Shown here one piece after another: positions 1 through 7,279 of a DNA stretch of 9,093 bases. The notes under the pieces are model-generated. The model had not been told where the DNA came from, did not search any database, and saw nothing but the letters and a program-made list of their open reading frames with translations. The translations under genes and the position numbers were made by a program. Origin of the DNA: an uncultured Christensenellaceae bacterium (lineage in GTDB: Bacteria > Bacillota > Clostridia > Christensenellales > MGBC116941); contig CAJUEF010000001.1 in the NCBI GenBank assembly GCA_910585035.1, positions 56,335-65,427 of the forward strand, in the 5' to 3' direction. The stretch's first letter is position 1. The number at the start of each line of letters is the position of its first letter.

Positions 1-837
1 AACTCTGTAAAATCCGGACTTGAAGGAATATATAATGAATTTGGAGAAGCTGTTAACAGCATTATTGCAAAGCAAACCCAAGCCGGAGAAACTTTGGATG
101 TTACATTGCCGGGCAAAAAGCAGGCAATAGGCAGTATACACCCTATTAATAAGGTTTTTTATGAGCTGTGTGATATATTTATCGGCATGGGCTTTACTAT
201 AAAAGAAGGACCTGAGGTTGAACTTGATGAGTTCAGCTTTGATAAGCTGAATATTCCAAAGGATCATCCGGCAAGGGATATGCAGGATACCTTTTATATT
301 ACTGACGATGTGGTGCTTCGTCCTCATACTTCTCCGGTGCAGATAAGAACAATGCTTAATGAAAAGCCACCTATAAGGATACTCAGTCCAGGCAGGGTTT
401 ACAGAAGCGATGATATTGACGCCACTCATTCGCCTATATTCCATCAAATGGAGGGACTTGTGGTGGATAAAGGAATTACCATGGCACACCTTAAAAACGT
501 GCTGGATACCTTTGCATCTGAATTTTTTGGTGAAGAAATAAAGGTTCGTTTGCGCCCAAGTTACTTTCCTTTTACAGAGCCGAGCGCTGAGGTTGATTTG
601 ACATGTGTAAACTGTCTTGGTAAGGGCTGTAGTGTATGTAAGCATACGGGATGGATTGAGGTTCTTGGCTGCGGTATGGTGCATCCAAATGTACTGCGAA
701 ACTGTGGTATTGACCCTGATGAATACTCAGGCTTTGCTTTTGGAATGGGGCTTGACAGAATAGCTAACCTGAAATATGAAAGCAACGACATACGCTTGCT
801 TTATGAGAACGACGCACGGTTTCTGCGTCAATTTTAG
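1..837 (+). CDS. pheS: Phenylalanyl-tRNA synthetase alpha subunit, 5'-truncated by window edge
   Basis: Catalytic subunit of the alpha2beta2 phenylalanyl-tRNA synthetase, which charges tRNA-Phe in the cytoplasm. The frame is open from base 1, so the true start lies outside the window; the TTG at 94 is internal, because codons 1-31 continue the N-terminal coiled-coil region. 278 codons are present against roughly 340 in the family, so about 60 N-terminal residues are missing. Class II synthetase motifs are visible: motif 1 from SIHPINKVF with the following GMGF; motif 2 around [17 protein letters not shown] and FHQMEG; motif 3 [16 protein letters not shown] near the C-terminus. The stretch [16 protein letters not shown] is a PheS signature. 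A CVNC...GCSVCK cysteine cluster (coded near 604-642) is common in Firmicutes PheS. The stop codon TAG overlaps the Shine-Dalgarno site of pheT, typical of a pheST operon. Confidence 0.97.
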   Translation, partial: NSVKSGLEGIYNEFGEAVNSIIAKQTQAGETLDVTLPGKKQAIGSIHPINKVFYELCDIFIGMGFTIKEGPEVELDEFSFDKLNIPKDHPARDMQDTFYITDDVVLRPHTSPVQIRTMLNEKPPIRILSPGRVYRSDDIDATHSPIFHQMEGLVVDKGITMAHLKNVLDTFASEFFGEEIKVRLRPSYFPFTEPSAEVDLTCVNCLGKGCSVCKHTGWIEVLGCGMVHPNVLRNCGIDPDEYSGFAFGMGLDRIANLKYESNDIRLLYENDARFLRQF

Positions 838-851
838 GAGGTAACATATTT

Positions 852-3224
852 ATGAACGTATCATATAGATGGCTTAAAGAGCTGGTGGAAATTCCATGCA
901 GCATTGAAGAATATGAAAAGCAGATGGTGCTTGCAGGTTTTGAGGTTGAAGGCGTTACTAAGCTTATAAACAATATTGAAAATGTAGTTGTCGGCAGGAT
1001 AACTAAAATTGAAAAACACCCTGATGCCGACAGACTTAAAATATGTATGGTGGATATTGGCTGCGGGGAAAAGCAGATTGTAACTGCTGCTGATAATGTG
1101 TTTGAAGGAGCGGTTATACCTGTAGCTCTTGAAGGTGCTAAATTGCCGGACGGTACAATTATTAAAAAGGGAAAACTTGGAGGCGTTGCGTCCTTTGGAA
1201 TGATGTGCGGCGGCAGCGAGTTGGGCTTTGACAAGCTTAATATCAAAAACGCAGATGTAGACGGAATTTTAATTCTTGAAGGTGAATATACCCTTGGACA
1301 GGATATTGTGTCAGCCCTTGGGCTTGAAGACGATATAATTGAATTTTCCATTACATCAAACAGATGCGATTGTATGTCCATGAACGGTCTTGCGCTGGAA
1401 AGTGCGGCTGTGCTAAATACCCAGTGCAATGTAAAATACAGTGACGAAATTAAAGCTGAGGGAAACAGCAAGCTGACTGTAGTTGTAGAGGATAAGGACA
1501 TTTGTCCAAGATATATGGCGGCGGTAATTGACGACGTTGTTATTGAGCCGTCTCCTGACTGGATGCAAAAAAGACTTATTGCCAGCGGTATTCGCCCTAT
1601 AAACAACATAGTTGATATTACAAACTACGTTATGACGGAATACGGCCAGCCAATGCATGCCTTTGATTATTCATGTGTTAATGGTGAAAAAGTTGTTGTA
1701 AGGCGGGCAGGAAATTATAAAAAAATTACAACTCTTGATGGTAAAGAGAGAGAGCTAAAAGAGGATATGCTGCTTATATGTGACGATGGCAAGCCTATAG
1801 GAATTGCCGGTGTTATGGGTGGTGAAAACAGCCAAATTACGCCAAATACAAAGAGGATTGTGTTGGAAAGTGCACTTTTTGACAGCAAAAGTATAAGGCA
1901 TACAAGTAAGGCTTTGGGGCTTGCAACAGACGCAAGCGCAAAATACACAAAGGGCATAAGCCCGATGAATCCATATTATGCTATGAACAGGGCTTTAGAG
2001 CTTATTCAGGATTTGAAATGCGGAAAGGTTGCTGCAAATAATATTGATGTTGTATCCTGTGATTTAAGGGAAAAAACATTAAAGGTGAATGCAGATAAGA
2101 TAAACGAGAGAATTTCCCTTGAGCTTACTGCGCCAACAATGAAGGAGCTGCTGGAAAGGCTGAATATTAAAACTGAAATTGAAGGCAGGGAACTTATTTG
2201 TACCCTTCCTTATTACAGACTGGATATAGACCAGATGGCTGATATTGCTGAAGAGGTTGCCCGTATTTACGGTTATCACAATATACCTTCCGTGCCGCTG
2301 CCGGGAGGCGCAATGGGTTGTTATAACGAGAACCAATACCGTATAAAAAGACTTCGTGAGCTGTTTGTAGGCAGAGGATATAATGAAGTTGTAACCTATT
2401 CATTTACATCTGCATCATGTTTTGACAAGCTAAATCTTGATGAAAATGATTACAGACGCACTGTTGTTAGAATTAAAAATCCTCTTGGAGAGGATCAAAG
2501 CGTTATGAGAACAGTTATGGCAGACAGTATGCTGAGTGTACTCAGTTTTAACAAGAGAAGAAATATAGAAAGTATGACAGCTTACGAGTTTGGCAGAATA
2601 TATATGCCTCAGGCAGGCAAGGTTCAGCCGGATGAACGACAGAGGCTTTCAATAGGAATGTATGGTGAAAACGCTGATTTTTATGCTTTAAAAGGTATTG
2701 TTGAAAGTGTGCTGGAATATCACGGAATAAAGGATTATGATATTGAAGCGGACGGAAGCAGATATTTGCATCCGGGGCGCAGGTGCGTAATTAAAATTGG
2801 AGGCAAATTCGCTGCCGAAATAGGTGAGGTGGAAGCATCTGTTGCTCAAAACTATGAAATAAATACAAAAGCATATATTGCCGATATTGATATTCAGACT
2901 GTTTATGACAGTGAAAATTTGATTAAAAAATACGTTCCTATTCCTAGATTTCCGGCAGTATACAGGGATTTGGCGGTTACGGTTGATAAATCCGTGCTTG
3001 TTGGCAACATGAAAAAGCTTATTGAAAAATCCAAATATATAAGCGAGGTAAATATTTTTGATATTTATGAGGGCAAGCAGGTGGAGGAAGGCTGCAAGAG
3101 CGTTGCTTTTTCTCTTGTATTTCAGGCGGCGGACAGAACCCTTAGCGATAAGGAGATAAATACCCAGTTTGACAAACTTGTCAGGTCTCTCGGTGAGCAA
3201 TTCGGCGCATCGCTGCGAGGATAA
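852..3224 (+). CDS. pheT: Phenylalanyl-tRNA synthetase beta subunit
   Basis: Beta subunit of phenylalanyl-tRNA synthetase: binds tRNA-Phe and hydrolyses mischarged Tyr-tRNA-Phe. 790 residues, full length for the family. Domains in order: N-terminal segment; OB-fold tRNA-binding domain at about 45-145 (VVVGRI, HPDADRLKIC, GVASFGMMCG); B3/B4 editing domain at about 213-385 (RPINNIVDITNYVM, GQPMHAFD, GIAGVMGG, VLESALFD); B5 domain at about 405-475; catalytic-like core at about 485-680; C-terminal ferredoxin-like anticodon-binding domain at about 698-790 (PRFPAVYRDLAVTV, then DRTLSDKEI). The ATG at 852 follows an AGGAGGT site at 836-842, ten bases upstream, which overlaps the pheS stop. In the editing domain the usual RFERG(V/I)D-like motif reads KYTKGIS at 364-370, a divergent version. 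The 3' end overlaps the convergent ylbJ by 44 bases and no terminator follows it. Confidence 0.97.
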   Translation: MNVSYRWLKELVEIPCSIEEYEKQMVLAGFEVEGVTKLINNIENVVVGRITKIEKHPDADRLKICMVDIGCGEKQIVTAADNVFEGAVIPVALEGAKLPDGTIIKKGKLGGVASFGMMCGGSELGFDKLNIKNADVDGILILEGEYTLGQDIVSALGLEDDIIEFSITSNRCDCMSMNGLALESAAVLNTQCNVKYSDEIKAEGNSKLTVVVEDKDICPRYMAAVIDDVVIEPSPDWMQKRLIASGIRPINNIVDITNYVMTEYGQPMHAFDYSCVNGEKVVVRRAGNYKKITTLDGKERELKEDMLLICDDGKPIGIAGVMGGENSQITPNTKRIVLESALFDSKSIRHTSKALGLATDASAKYTKGISPMNPYYAMNRALELIQDLKCGKVAANNIDVVSCDLREKTLKVNADKINERISLELTAPTMKELLERLNIKTEIEGRELICTLPYYRLDIDQMADIAEEVARIYGYHNIPSVPLPGGAMGCYNENQYRIKRLRELFVGRGYNEVVTYSFTSASCFDKLNLDENDYRRTVVRIKNPLGEDQSVMRTVMADSMLSVLSFNKRRNIESMTAYEFGRIYMPQAGKVQPDERQRLSIGMYGENADFYALKGIVESVLEYHGIKDYDIEADGSRYLHPGRRCVIKIGGKFAAEIGEVEASVAQNYEINTKAYIADIDIQTVYDSENLIKKYVPIPRFPAVYRDLAVTVDKSVLVGNMKKLIEKSKYISEVNIFDIYEGKQVEEGCKSVAFSLVFQAADRTLSDKEINTQFDKLVRSLGEQFGASLRG

Positions 3225-4254
3225 AAACCGACACTATACATGCTCCCAAAAATGTGATTGCAGGGCTTATATGAGGGCTCTCTACTATAAGTGCAACGCT
3301 TTGAGAAACGGGGAAGAAAAATAGAAGCAGTCTTATGTATAGGAAAGTTAAGCAGCCGTGGAGCAGCTTTATTCCTATAATTGAGGTTGCTTTTATTTTT
3401 TCGTTAATAAATGACAGGCTTTCTAAGATGATTGACATACCCCCAAAGGATGTTATAAAACCGCAGGCAGCCAGCTTGTGGTATAAAGATATATTCTGAC
3501 TGCAAATAGCGTTTACTCCTGTTGTCATTTCCAGCAGTCCTTTTAGAAATGCGGGTATGGATGATGCAGGAACACCAAGTAATCCTGCAATGGGAGTTAG
3601 CGGGACGGCAATAATGCTAAATGCATTGACTTTTTCTAAAAATACTCCAAGTATTGATATAACCGTTATAATACCAAGAATAATTCCCTGGGACTTCATT
3701 CCGTCTAATATTGCTGTGGTTATAAGATGTCCTAAAGGCTGATGCTGTACTTTAGGGCGGGGAGGACGATTACCGGCGACTGTTTTTTTGCAAATGATTT
3801 TGGTTATAACATAAGATGTGAAAAGCGACATATATGTGGCGAAGAGTAAATACAGCGCAAGGCGTGTGTTTTGTAAAAAAACTGTCGCTACTGTGCCGGC
3901 AAGAAAGACAGGGCTGGGTGATGTGGAAAGAGCGTATATAGGCAAAGGGTTATTTATTGAATCGCTTTGTCCTATGAGCTTGGAGGTGGACGGATAGCCG
4001 CACATAAAGCCTATAACCGTCACAAAAACCAAGTTATAATCAAGCTTTTTTGAAGAATTGTATATAAGCTGTTCTGTTAGCCCTGTTTGTTTTAAAATGG
4101 ATGTGAGAACAAAAAAAGGAAACAACGAAGGGAAAACAGAGGTTGCCCAAAGGTTTAAGCTGTTAGATGCGGCGGCAATGCTTTCACCGGGCACAATGAG
4201 TATAAAAATCATTAGTATACTGCATATTAGACATAAAAAAGCGTTAGATTTCAT
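3181..4254 (-). CDS. ylbJ: YlbJ-type sporulation integral membrane protein
   Basis: Polytopic membrane protein of 357 residues. It resembles YlbJ, a nucleoside-recognition/gate-domain protein needed in Bacillus for normal heat-resistant spores; the transported substrate is unknown. Hydrophobic segments run at about 5-22, 38-55, 73-86, 116-128, 132-152, 188-206, 211-228, 262-282, 291-316 and 332-350. Family-like motifs are NLWATSVFPSLFPFFV at 34-49, GFMCGYPSTSKL at 82-93 (YlbJ usually has a GYPxGAK-like motif here), SPSPVFLAGTVA at 112-123, and the second-half GLLEMTTG at 239-246. The start at 4254 is supported by GAGGAG (complement of 4261-4266), six bases upstream. Adjacency to a ylbK-type patatin gene matches the ylbJ-ylbK neighbourhood known in Bacillus. 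The last 14 codons and stop are coded antisense to the end of pheT. A sigma-E-like promoter precedes the gene. Assignment is by motif and synteny, so the family is fairly secure and the biochemical role is open. Confidence 0.88.
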   Translation of the reverse strand: MKSNAFLCLICSILMIFILIVPGESIAAASNSLNLWATSVFPSLFPFFVLTSILKQTGLTEQLIYNSSKKLDYNLVFVTVIGFMCGYPSTSKLIGQSDSINNPLPIYALSTSPSPVFLAGTVATVFLQNTRLALYLLFATYMSLFTSYVITKIICKKTVAGNRPPRPKVQHQPLGHLITTAILDGMKSQGIILGIITVISILGVFLEKVNAFSIIAVPLTPIAGLLGVPASSIPAFLKGLLEMTTGVNAICSQNISLYHKLAACGFITSFGGMSIILESLSFINEKIKATSIIGIKLLHGCLTFLYIRLLLFFFPVSQSVALIVESPHISPAITFLGACIVSVFILAAMRRIAHRET

Positions 4255-4255
4255 A

Positions 4256-4284
4256 TTTAACTCCTCTTCGATTTTATGTATAAT
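4256..4284 (+). promoter_or_regulatory. Weak sigma-A-like promoter candidate for ylbK
   Basis: A perfect TATAAT lies at 4279-4284, preceded at 17 bases by TTTAAC (4256-4261), which matches only three of six positions of TTGACA. Transcription would start near 4291, about 37 bases before the TTG start of the patatin gene and upstream of its AGAAGGTG ribosome site. The perfect -10 supports the call; the poor -35 and the AT-rich setting weaken it. It interleaves with the opposing ylbJ promoter candidate. Confidence 0.35.
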
Positions 4285-4311
4285 ATATATGTCTAAGAAA
4301 GAAAAATATTA
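4284..4311 (-). promoter_or_regulatory. Candidate sigma-E-type promoter of ylbJ
   Basis: Read on the minus strand, the spacer contains TAATATT (4311-4305), 13 bases, then CATATATA (4291-4284). The first element fits the Bacillus sigma-E -35 consensus KMATATT completely; the second matches CATACANT except for two positions. Spacing is within the sigma-E range. Transcription would begin near 4277, leaving a short leader that includes the GAGGAG site before the ylbJ start. Mother-cell sigma-E control is what is known for ylbJ in Bacillus. The site is in AT-rich DNA, so a chance match is possible. Confidence 0.55.
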
Positions 4312-4327
4312 AGAAGGTGTACATATT

Positions 4328-5116
4328 TTGAGCAAAAAAGTTGGTTTGGCTCTTGGCTCTGGAGCATCAAGAGGTCTTGCGCATATTGGAGTTATAAGGG
4401 CTTTTGAAGAAAATAACATTCCCATTGACTGTATAAGCGGTACAAGCATGGGAGCTGCAATTGGCGGAATGTATGCCAGTGGCAGCGATATTCACTTTCT
4501 TCCTGCGTTTTTGGAGGAAATAAATGAAAAGGTGTTTTTTGATTTTCGCCTTCCCAAAAAAGGTGTTATTGCAGGCAGGCGCTTTGAAGAGCTTTTAAAG
4601 CTGTTTACCAAAAATAAAGATTTTGAGGAGCTGGATATTAAGTTTTCCTGTGTGGCGTGCGACCTTTTAAGGGGAAAGGGAGAGGTTTTTACCGATGGCA
4701 AATTATATCCTGCCATAAGGTGCAGCGTTAGTATCCCGGGAGCTTTTGAGCCTTACAAATACAGAGGAGGCGTTTATGTTGACGGAGCGGTTGTAGACAG
4801 AGTGCCTATTCAAAGCTGCAGGGATTTAGGGGCTGACGTTGTTATTGGCGTGGATGTTGGATATAAAGGCACTCCTAACGATGACCCGCGAAACATAATT
4901 GAAGTGATGCTGCTCACATTTGATATTATGGGGTGGGAGCTTGCACAGACAAAAATATCTACAGCGGATTATATGATAATGCCTGATGTTACTCATATTA
5001 ATCCGTATAAGGTGGATAACAGCAGCGAGTGCATAAGCATAGGCTATGAGACTGCTATGGCGGAAATGCCAAAAATAAAGGCTGTGCTTGCTGCCCATGG
5101 AATAAATGTTTACTGA
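4328..5116 (+). CDS. ylbK: Patatin-like serine hydrolase (YlbK/RssA family)
   Basis: Patatin-like phospholipase-family protein of 262 residues, predicted soluble and cytoplasmic or membrane-peripheral. The Ser-Asp dyad is intact: oxyanion-hole loop GSGASRG at 10-16, nucleophile elbow GTSMG with Ser40, and the DG motif at 152-153 in GGVYVDGAVVDRVP. The N-terminal KVGLALGSGASRGLAHIGV and the overall length fit the small bacterial YlbK/YchK/RssA group rather than large secreted patatins; no signal peptide or extra domain is seen. The physiological substrate of this group is not established. The TTG start at 4328 is chosen because AGAAGGTG (4312-4319) lies eight bases upstream and the family's N-terminal strand begins immediately after it. 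It is divergent from ylbJ across 73 bases, as expected for the conserved ylbJ-ylbK pair, and is followed at once by a long hairpin. A sporulation role is possible from context only. Confidence 0.92.
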   Translation: MSKKVGLALGSGASRGLAHIGVIRAFEENNIPIDCISGTSMGAAIGGMYASGSDIHFLPAFLEEINEKVFFDFRLPKKGVIAGRRFEELLKLFTKNKDFEELDIKFSCVACDLLRGKGEVFTDGKLYPAIRCSVSIPGAFEPYKYRGGVYVDGAVVDRVPIQSCRDLGADVVIGVDVGYKGTPNDDPRNIIEVMLLTFDIMGWELAQTKISTADYMIMPDVTHINPYKVDNSSECISIGYETAMAEMPKIKAVLAAHGINVY

Positions 5117-5156
5117 TATAAAGACAATGATGCTTTAAGCATTGTTGTCTTTATAT
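5116..5156 (+). terminator. Long hairpin after ylbK, probable terminator
   Basis: Arms at 5116-5133 and 5139-5156 form an 18-base-pair stem with two G-U wobbles and a five-base TTTAA loop. It begins in the last base of the ylbK stop codon and stands between ylbK and the response-regulator operon, where a terminator is expected. It is followed by TTAAT, not a clean T-run; the T-rich part lies inside the 3' arm (TCTTTAT). Termination is therefore likely but not certain, and an mRNA 3'-end stabiliser is the alternative. Confidence 0.6.
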
Positions 5157-5179
5157 TAATGCAGAGATTATATGCCGTT

Positions 5180-5196
5180 TTGATGTCAAACTGATG
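5180..5196 (+). promoter_or_regulatory. TGATG direct repeat, possible operator of the two-component operon
   Basis: TTGATG at 5180-5185 and CTGATG at 5191-5196 form a direct repeat with an 11-base period (TGATGT is repeated exactly). Tandem half-sites one helical turn apart are typical targets of OmpR/PhoB-family regulators. The repeat lies 29 bases upstream of the response-regulator start, suggesting autoregulation. The same hexamer repeat with the same period occurs at 8028-8044. Function is inferred only. Confidence 0.4.
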
Positions 5197-5224
5197 TATT
5201 TTTAAATTGTAAGGGGATGTTATT

Positions 5225-5878
5225 TTGATAAAGATATTAATTGTTGAAGATGAAACGCCCATAGCCAATTTAATAAAGTTAAGTTTGACAAAAGCCGGAT
5301 ATGTATGTTCTTGCGTTTATGACGGTATGAAAGCGGCGGATATTATTGAAAAGGAAAGCTTTGACCTTATACTCCTTGATGTAATGCTGCCTGAAATAGA
5401 TGGCTTTGAACTTATGGAATACATACGTCCTTTAGGGATACCTGTTATTTTCATTACGGCAAAAAATTCTTTGGATGATAAAGTTAAAGGTCTTAATATG
5501 GGGGCGGAAGATTATATCGTAAAACCTTTTGAAATTATGGAACTGCTGGCAAGGGTGGATGTTGTTTTACGCCGCTATAAAAAGACGGAAGCGGTTATAA
5601 ATATCGAAGAAATAAAAATAGATACCCAGTCTATGCAGGTTTGGAAATTTGATGAAGAAATTATACTTACCCCTAAGGAATATGAACTTTTGCTGCTCTT
5701 TGCCCGCAACCCGGGAATTGCTTTGCACAGGGAAACTATTTATGAAAGAGTTTGGGGCGGCATGTTCCCATACGGAAGCAAGACTGTTGACCTTCATGTT
5801 CAGCGTATGAGAAAAAAGGTTGGCTGGGAATCAAAACTGCATGCAGTAAATAAAGTGGGGTACCGGCTGGAGGTATAA
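5225..5878 (+). CDS. OmpR/PhoB-family response regulator
   Basis: Cytoplasmic DNA-binding response regulator of 217 residues, partner of the sensor kinase that begins on the next base. The receiver domain at about 1-115 has all conserved residues: acidic pair Glu8/Asp9, phospho-acceptor Asp52 in LLDVMLPEIDG, Thr78 in FITAK and Lys100 in VKPF. The C-terminal winged helix at about 125-217 shows LTPKEYELLLLFARNPG, then the recognition-helix region KTVDLHVQRMRKKVG and the closing wing GYRLEV, as in OmpR, PhoB and VanR. The TTG start at 5225 is supported by AAGGGG (5211-5216), eight bases upstream, and by the receiver strand IKILIVEDE starting directly after it. It is the first gene of an operon with the kinase and an exported protein. 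A TGATG direct repeat just upstream is a candidate autoregulatory site. Which orthologous system it belongs to cannot be told from sequence alone; VanR-like is only a resemblance. Confidence 0.95.
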   Translation: MIKILIVEDETPIANLIKLSLTKAGYVCSCVYDGMKAADIIEKESFDLILLDVMLPEIDGFELMEYIRPLGIPVIFITAKNSLDDKVKGLNMGAEDYIVKPFEIMELLARVDVVLRRYKKTEAVINIEEIKIDTQSMQVWKFDEEIILTPKEYELLLLFARNPGIALHRETIYERVWGGMFPYGSKTVDLHVQRMRKKVGWESKLHAVNKVGYRLEV

Positions 5879-7279
5879 ATGAAGTTTATATATAAGATAA
5901 CCGCTGCAATGGTATGTTTGTTATCATTTATCCTTGGAATAAGCGGAAGCCTTCTTATATCAATTTCTTTTAACGATTCTTTAAAAAGAGAAAAGGAAAC
6001 GGCAAGTAATTCTTATAAAATGGTTATGAATACCTTATATGTGGTAAACAGCATTGATACCAAGTACAGCAATGCAGGTATTTCTAAAACCCTTGACCAG
6101 ATATATGTGCAAAATCCTGTTTGGTCTGCACTTCGGTTAAAGTCTTCAGATAGTATTATTTATGAAAATGGCGCTGCATCAGCAAGCTTAAACGGAAATA
6201 TTGTTCATGAATATGAGGATTCCTTGCTTGTATCTTTTTTTAAAGATGATGATGGGAAAAATTATTTGCAGTTATCCGGCTCTCTTATTGTGAGCGACAG
6301 AACTCTTTATTTGGATATGGCCTATGATATATCTCCGATATTTGCCTCCAAAGAGCTTATGCAAAAATCATATCAGAGAATTTTTATTATTATGGTCATA
6401 GTTTGTGCTTTTATTTCTTACGCCATTGCTTGGGTTCTTACAAGATCGCTTATAAGACTTTCAAGAGCTGCAAAAGAAATTGCTGACGGTAATTTATCAT
6501 ATCGTCTTAGAAAGAGCTCAAATGATGAAATTGGAATGCTGACAATGGATTTTAATACTATGGCGGATAAGCTGGAAAACAGCTTTGCTGATTTAACAAA
6601 CGCCATGGACAGGCAGGAAAGGTTTATGGGCAGCTTTGCCCATGAGCTTAAAACTCCCATGACTTCTATAATTGGATATGCAGACCTTTTAAGAAGCCAG
6701 GCGCTTGATTACAACGAGCAGGCGGATGCGGCAAATTACATTTTTTCAGAAGGAAAGAGATTGGAGAATTTGTCATTAAAGCTGCTGGATATTTTGGTTA
6801 TGGGAAACAAAGAAGTTTCGTTCTCTCCTGAGAGCCCTGCAGGGATTATCAGTAATCTGGTTGAATATCTTAAACCCATATTTGGCAAAAGTGGCATATA
6901 TCTTCAATATAAGTGCGAAAACGGAGTTTGCCTTATGGAGCCGGATCTTATACGGTCGATGCTTATAAACCTTATGGATAATTCTAGAAAGGCTATGGAT
7001 GAAGGCGGAAATATATTTGTTAACTCAGTTATGACACCTGATGGATGTGAAATACAGATAATTGATAACGGAAGAGGCATACCTGACGACGCAATGGAGC
7101 ATTTGACGGAAGCTTTTTACAGAGTGGATAAATCCCGTTCCAGAATGCAGGGAGGAGCAGGACTCGGGCTTTCTCTATGTAATGAAATTGTTAAGCTTCA
7201 TAAGGGAGATATGCGTTTTGAAAGCAGAATTGGCAACGGTACATGCGTGACTGTGGTGCTAAGAGGAGGAAGAATGTGA
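5879..7279 (+). CDS. Membrane sensor histidine kinase
   Basis: Sensor kinase of 466 residues that should autophosphorylate and pass phosphate to the response regulator upstream. Layout: first membrane helix at about 8-30, extracytoplasmic sensor region at about 32-165, second membrane helix at about 167-188, HAMP linker at about 189-240 (AKEIADGNLSYRL, DEIGMLTMDFN), dimerisation/phospho-acceptor domain with His255 in SFAHELKTPMTSIIGYADLL, and an ATPase domain with N-box NLMDNSRKA (364-372), G1 box DNGRGIPD (396-403), F-box FYRVDKSRS and G2 box GGAGLGLSL (425-433). All catalytic boxes are intact. The sensor region has no recognised ligand-binding fold, so the stimulus is unknown. ATG directly abuts the regulator's TAA stop (TAAATG), with GGAGG at 5869-5873 inside the regulator's end, implying coupled translation. 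The 3' end overlaps the next gene. Confidence 0.95.
   Translation: MKFIYKITAAMVCLLSFILGISGSLLISISFNDSLKREKETASNSYKMVMNTLYVVNSIDTKYSNAGISKTLDQIYVQNPVWSALRLKSSDSIIYENGAASASLNGNIVHEYEDSLLVSFFKDDDGKNYLQLSGSLIVSDRTLYLDMAYDISPIFASKELMQKSYQRIFIIMVIVCAFISYAIAWVLTRSLIRLSRAAKEIADGNLSYRLRKSSNDEIGMLTMDFNTMADKLENSFADLTNAMDRQERFMGSFAHELKTPMTSIIGYADLLRSQALDYNEQADAANYIFSEGKRLENLSLKLLDILVMGNKEVSFSPESPAGIISNLVEYLKPIFGKSGIYLQYKCENGVCLMEPDLIRSMLINLMDNSRKAMDEGGNIFVNSVMTPDGCEIQIIDNGRGIPDDAMEHLTEAFYRVDKSRSRMQGGAGLGLSLCNEIVKLHKGDMRFESRIGNGTCVTVVLRGGRM
7264..7278 (+). promoter_or_regulatory. Ribosome binding site that fixes the GTG start of the exported protein
   Basis: AGGAGG at 7264-7269 lies six bases before GTG at 7276. 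The GTG overlaps the kinase stop TGA (7277-7279) in the sequence ATGTGA. This is a better start than the in-frame ATG at 7243, which has no comparable site and would add 11 unlikely residues inside the kinase gene. Confidence 0.85.

Noticed and set aside
94..837. Treating TTG at 94 as the pheS start
   Set aside because: The same frame is open from base 1 and encodes a plausible PheS N-terminal helix; the gene is cut by the window edge and there is no ribosome site before 94.
764..1609. Long minus-strand open frame of 281 codons antisense to pheS/pheT
   Set aside because: It is fully antisense to well-supported pheS and pheT coding sequence, its product is low-complexity Ser/Ile/Leu-rich, and it matches no family I know.
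3166..3178. Palindrome AGTTTGACAAACT as a ylbJ terminator on the minus strand
   Set aside because: Six-base arms with a one-base loop cannot form a proper hairpin and there is no T-run; it sits within pheT coding sequence.
2688..3200. Minus-strand open frame of 170 codons antisense to the pheT 3' half
   Set aside because: It is a shadow of pheT: its composition mirrors the complementary codons and it shows no recognisable domain.
5145..5174. TTGTCT plus TATATG with 18-base spacing as an alternative promoter of the response regulator
   Set aside because: Both boxes match only four of six consensus positions and the -35 lies inside the hairpin stem; possible, but too weak to annotate.
5180..5208. 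TTGATG plus TAAATT with 17-base spacing as the promoter of the response regulator
   Set aside because: Transcription would begin near 5215, inside the AAGGGG ribosome site, leaving no usable leader; the TTGATG is better explained as part of a direct repeat.
7243..7275. ATG at 7243 as the start of the exported protein
   Set aside because: It lies 37 bases inside the kinase gene without a good ribosome site and would place charged residues before the membrane segment; GTG 7276 has AGGAGG at ideal spacing.
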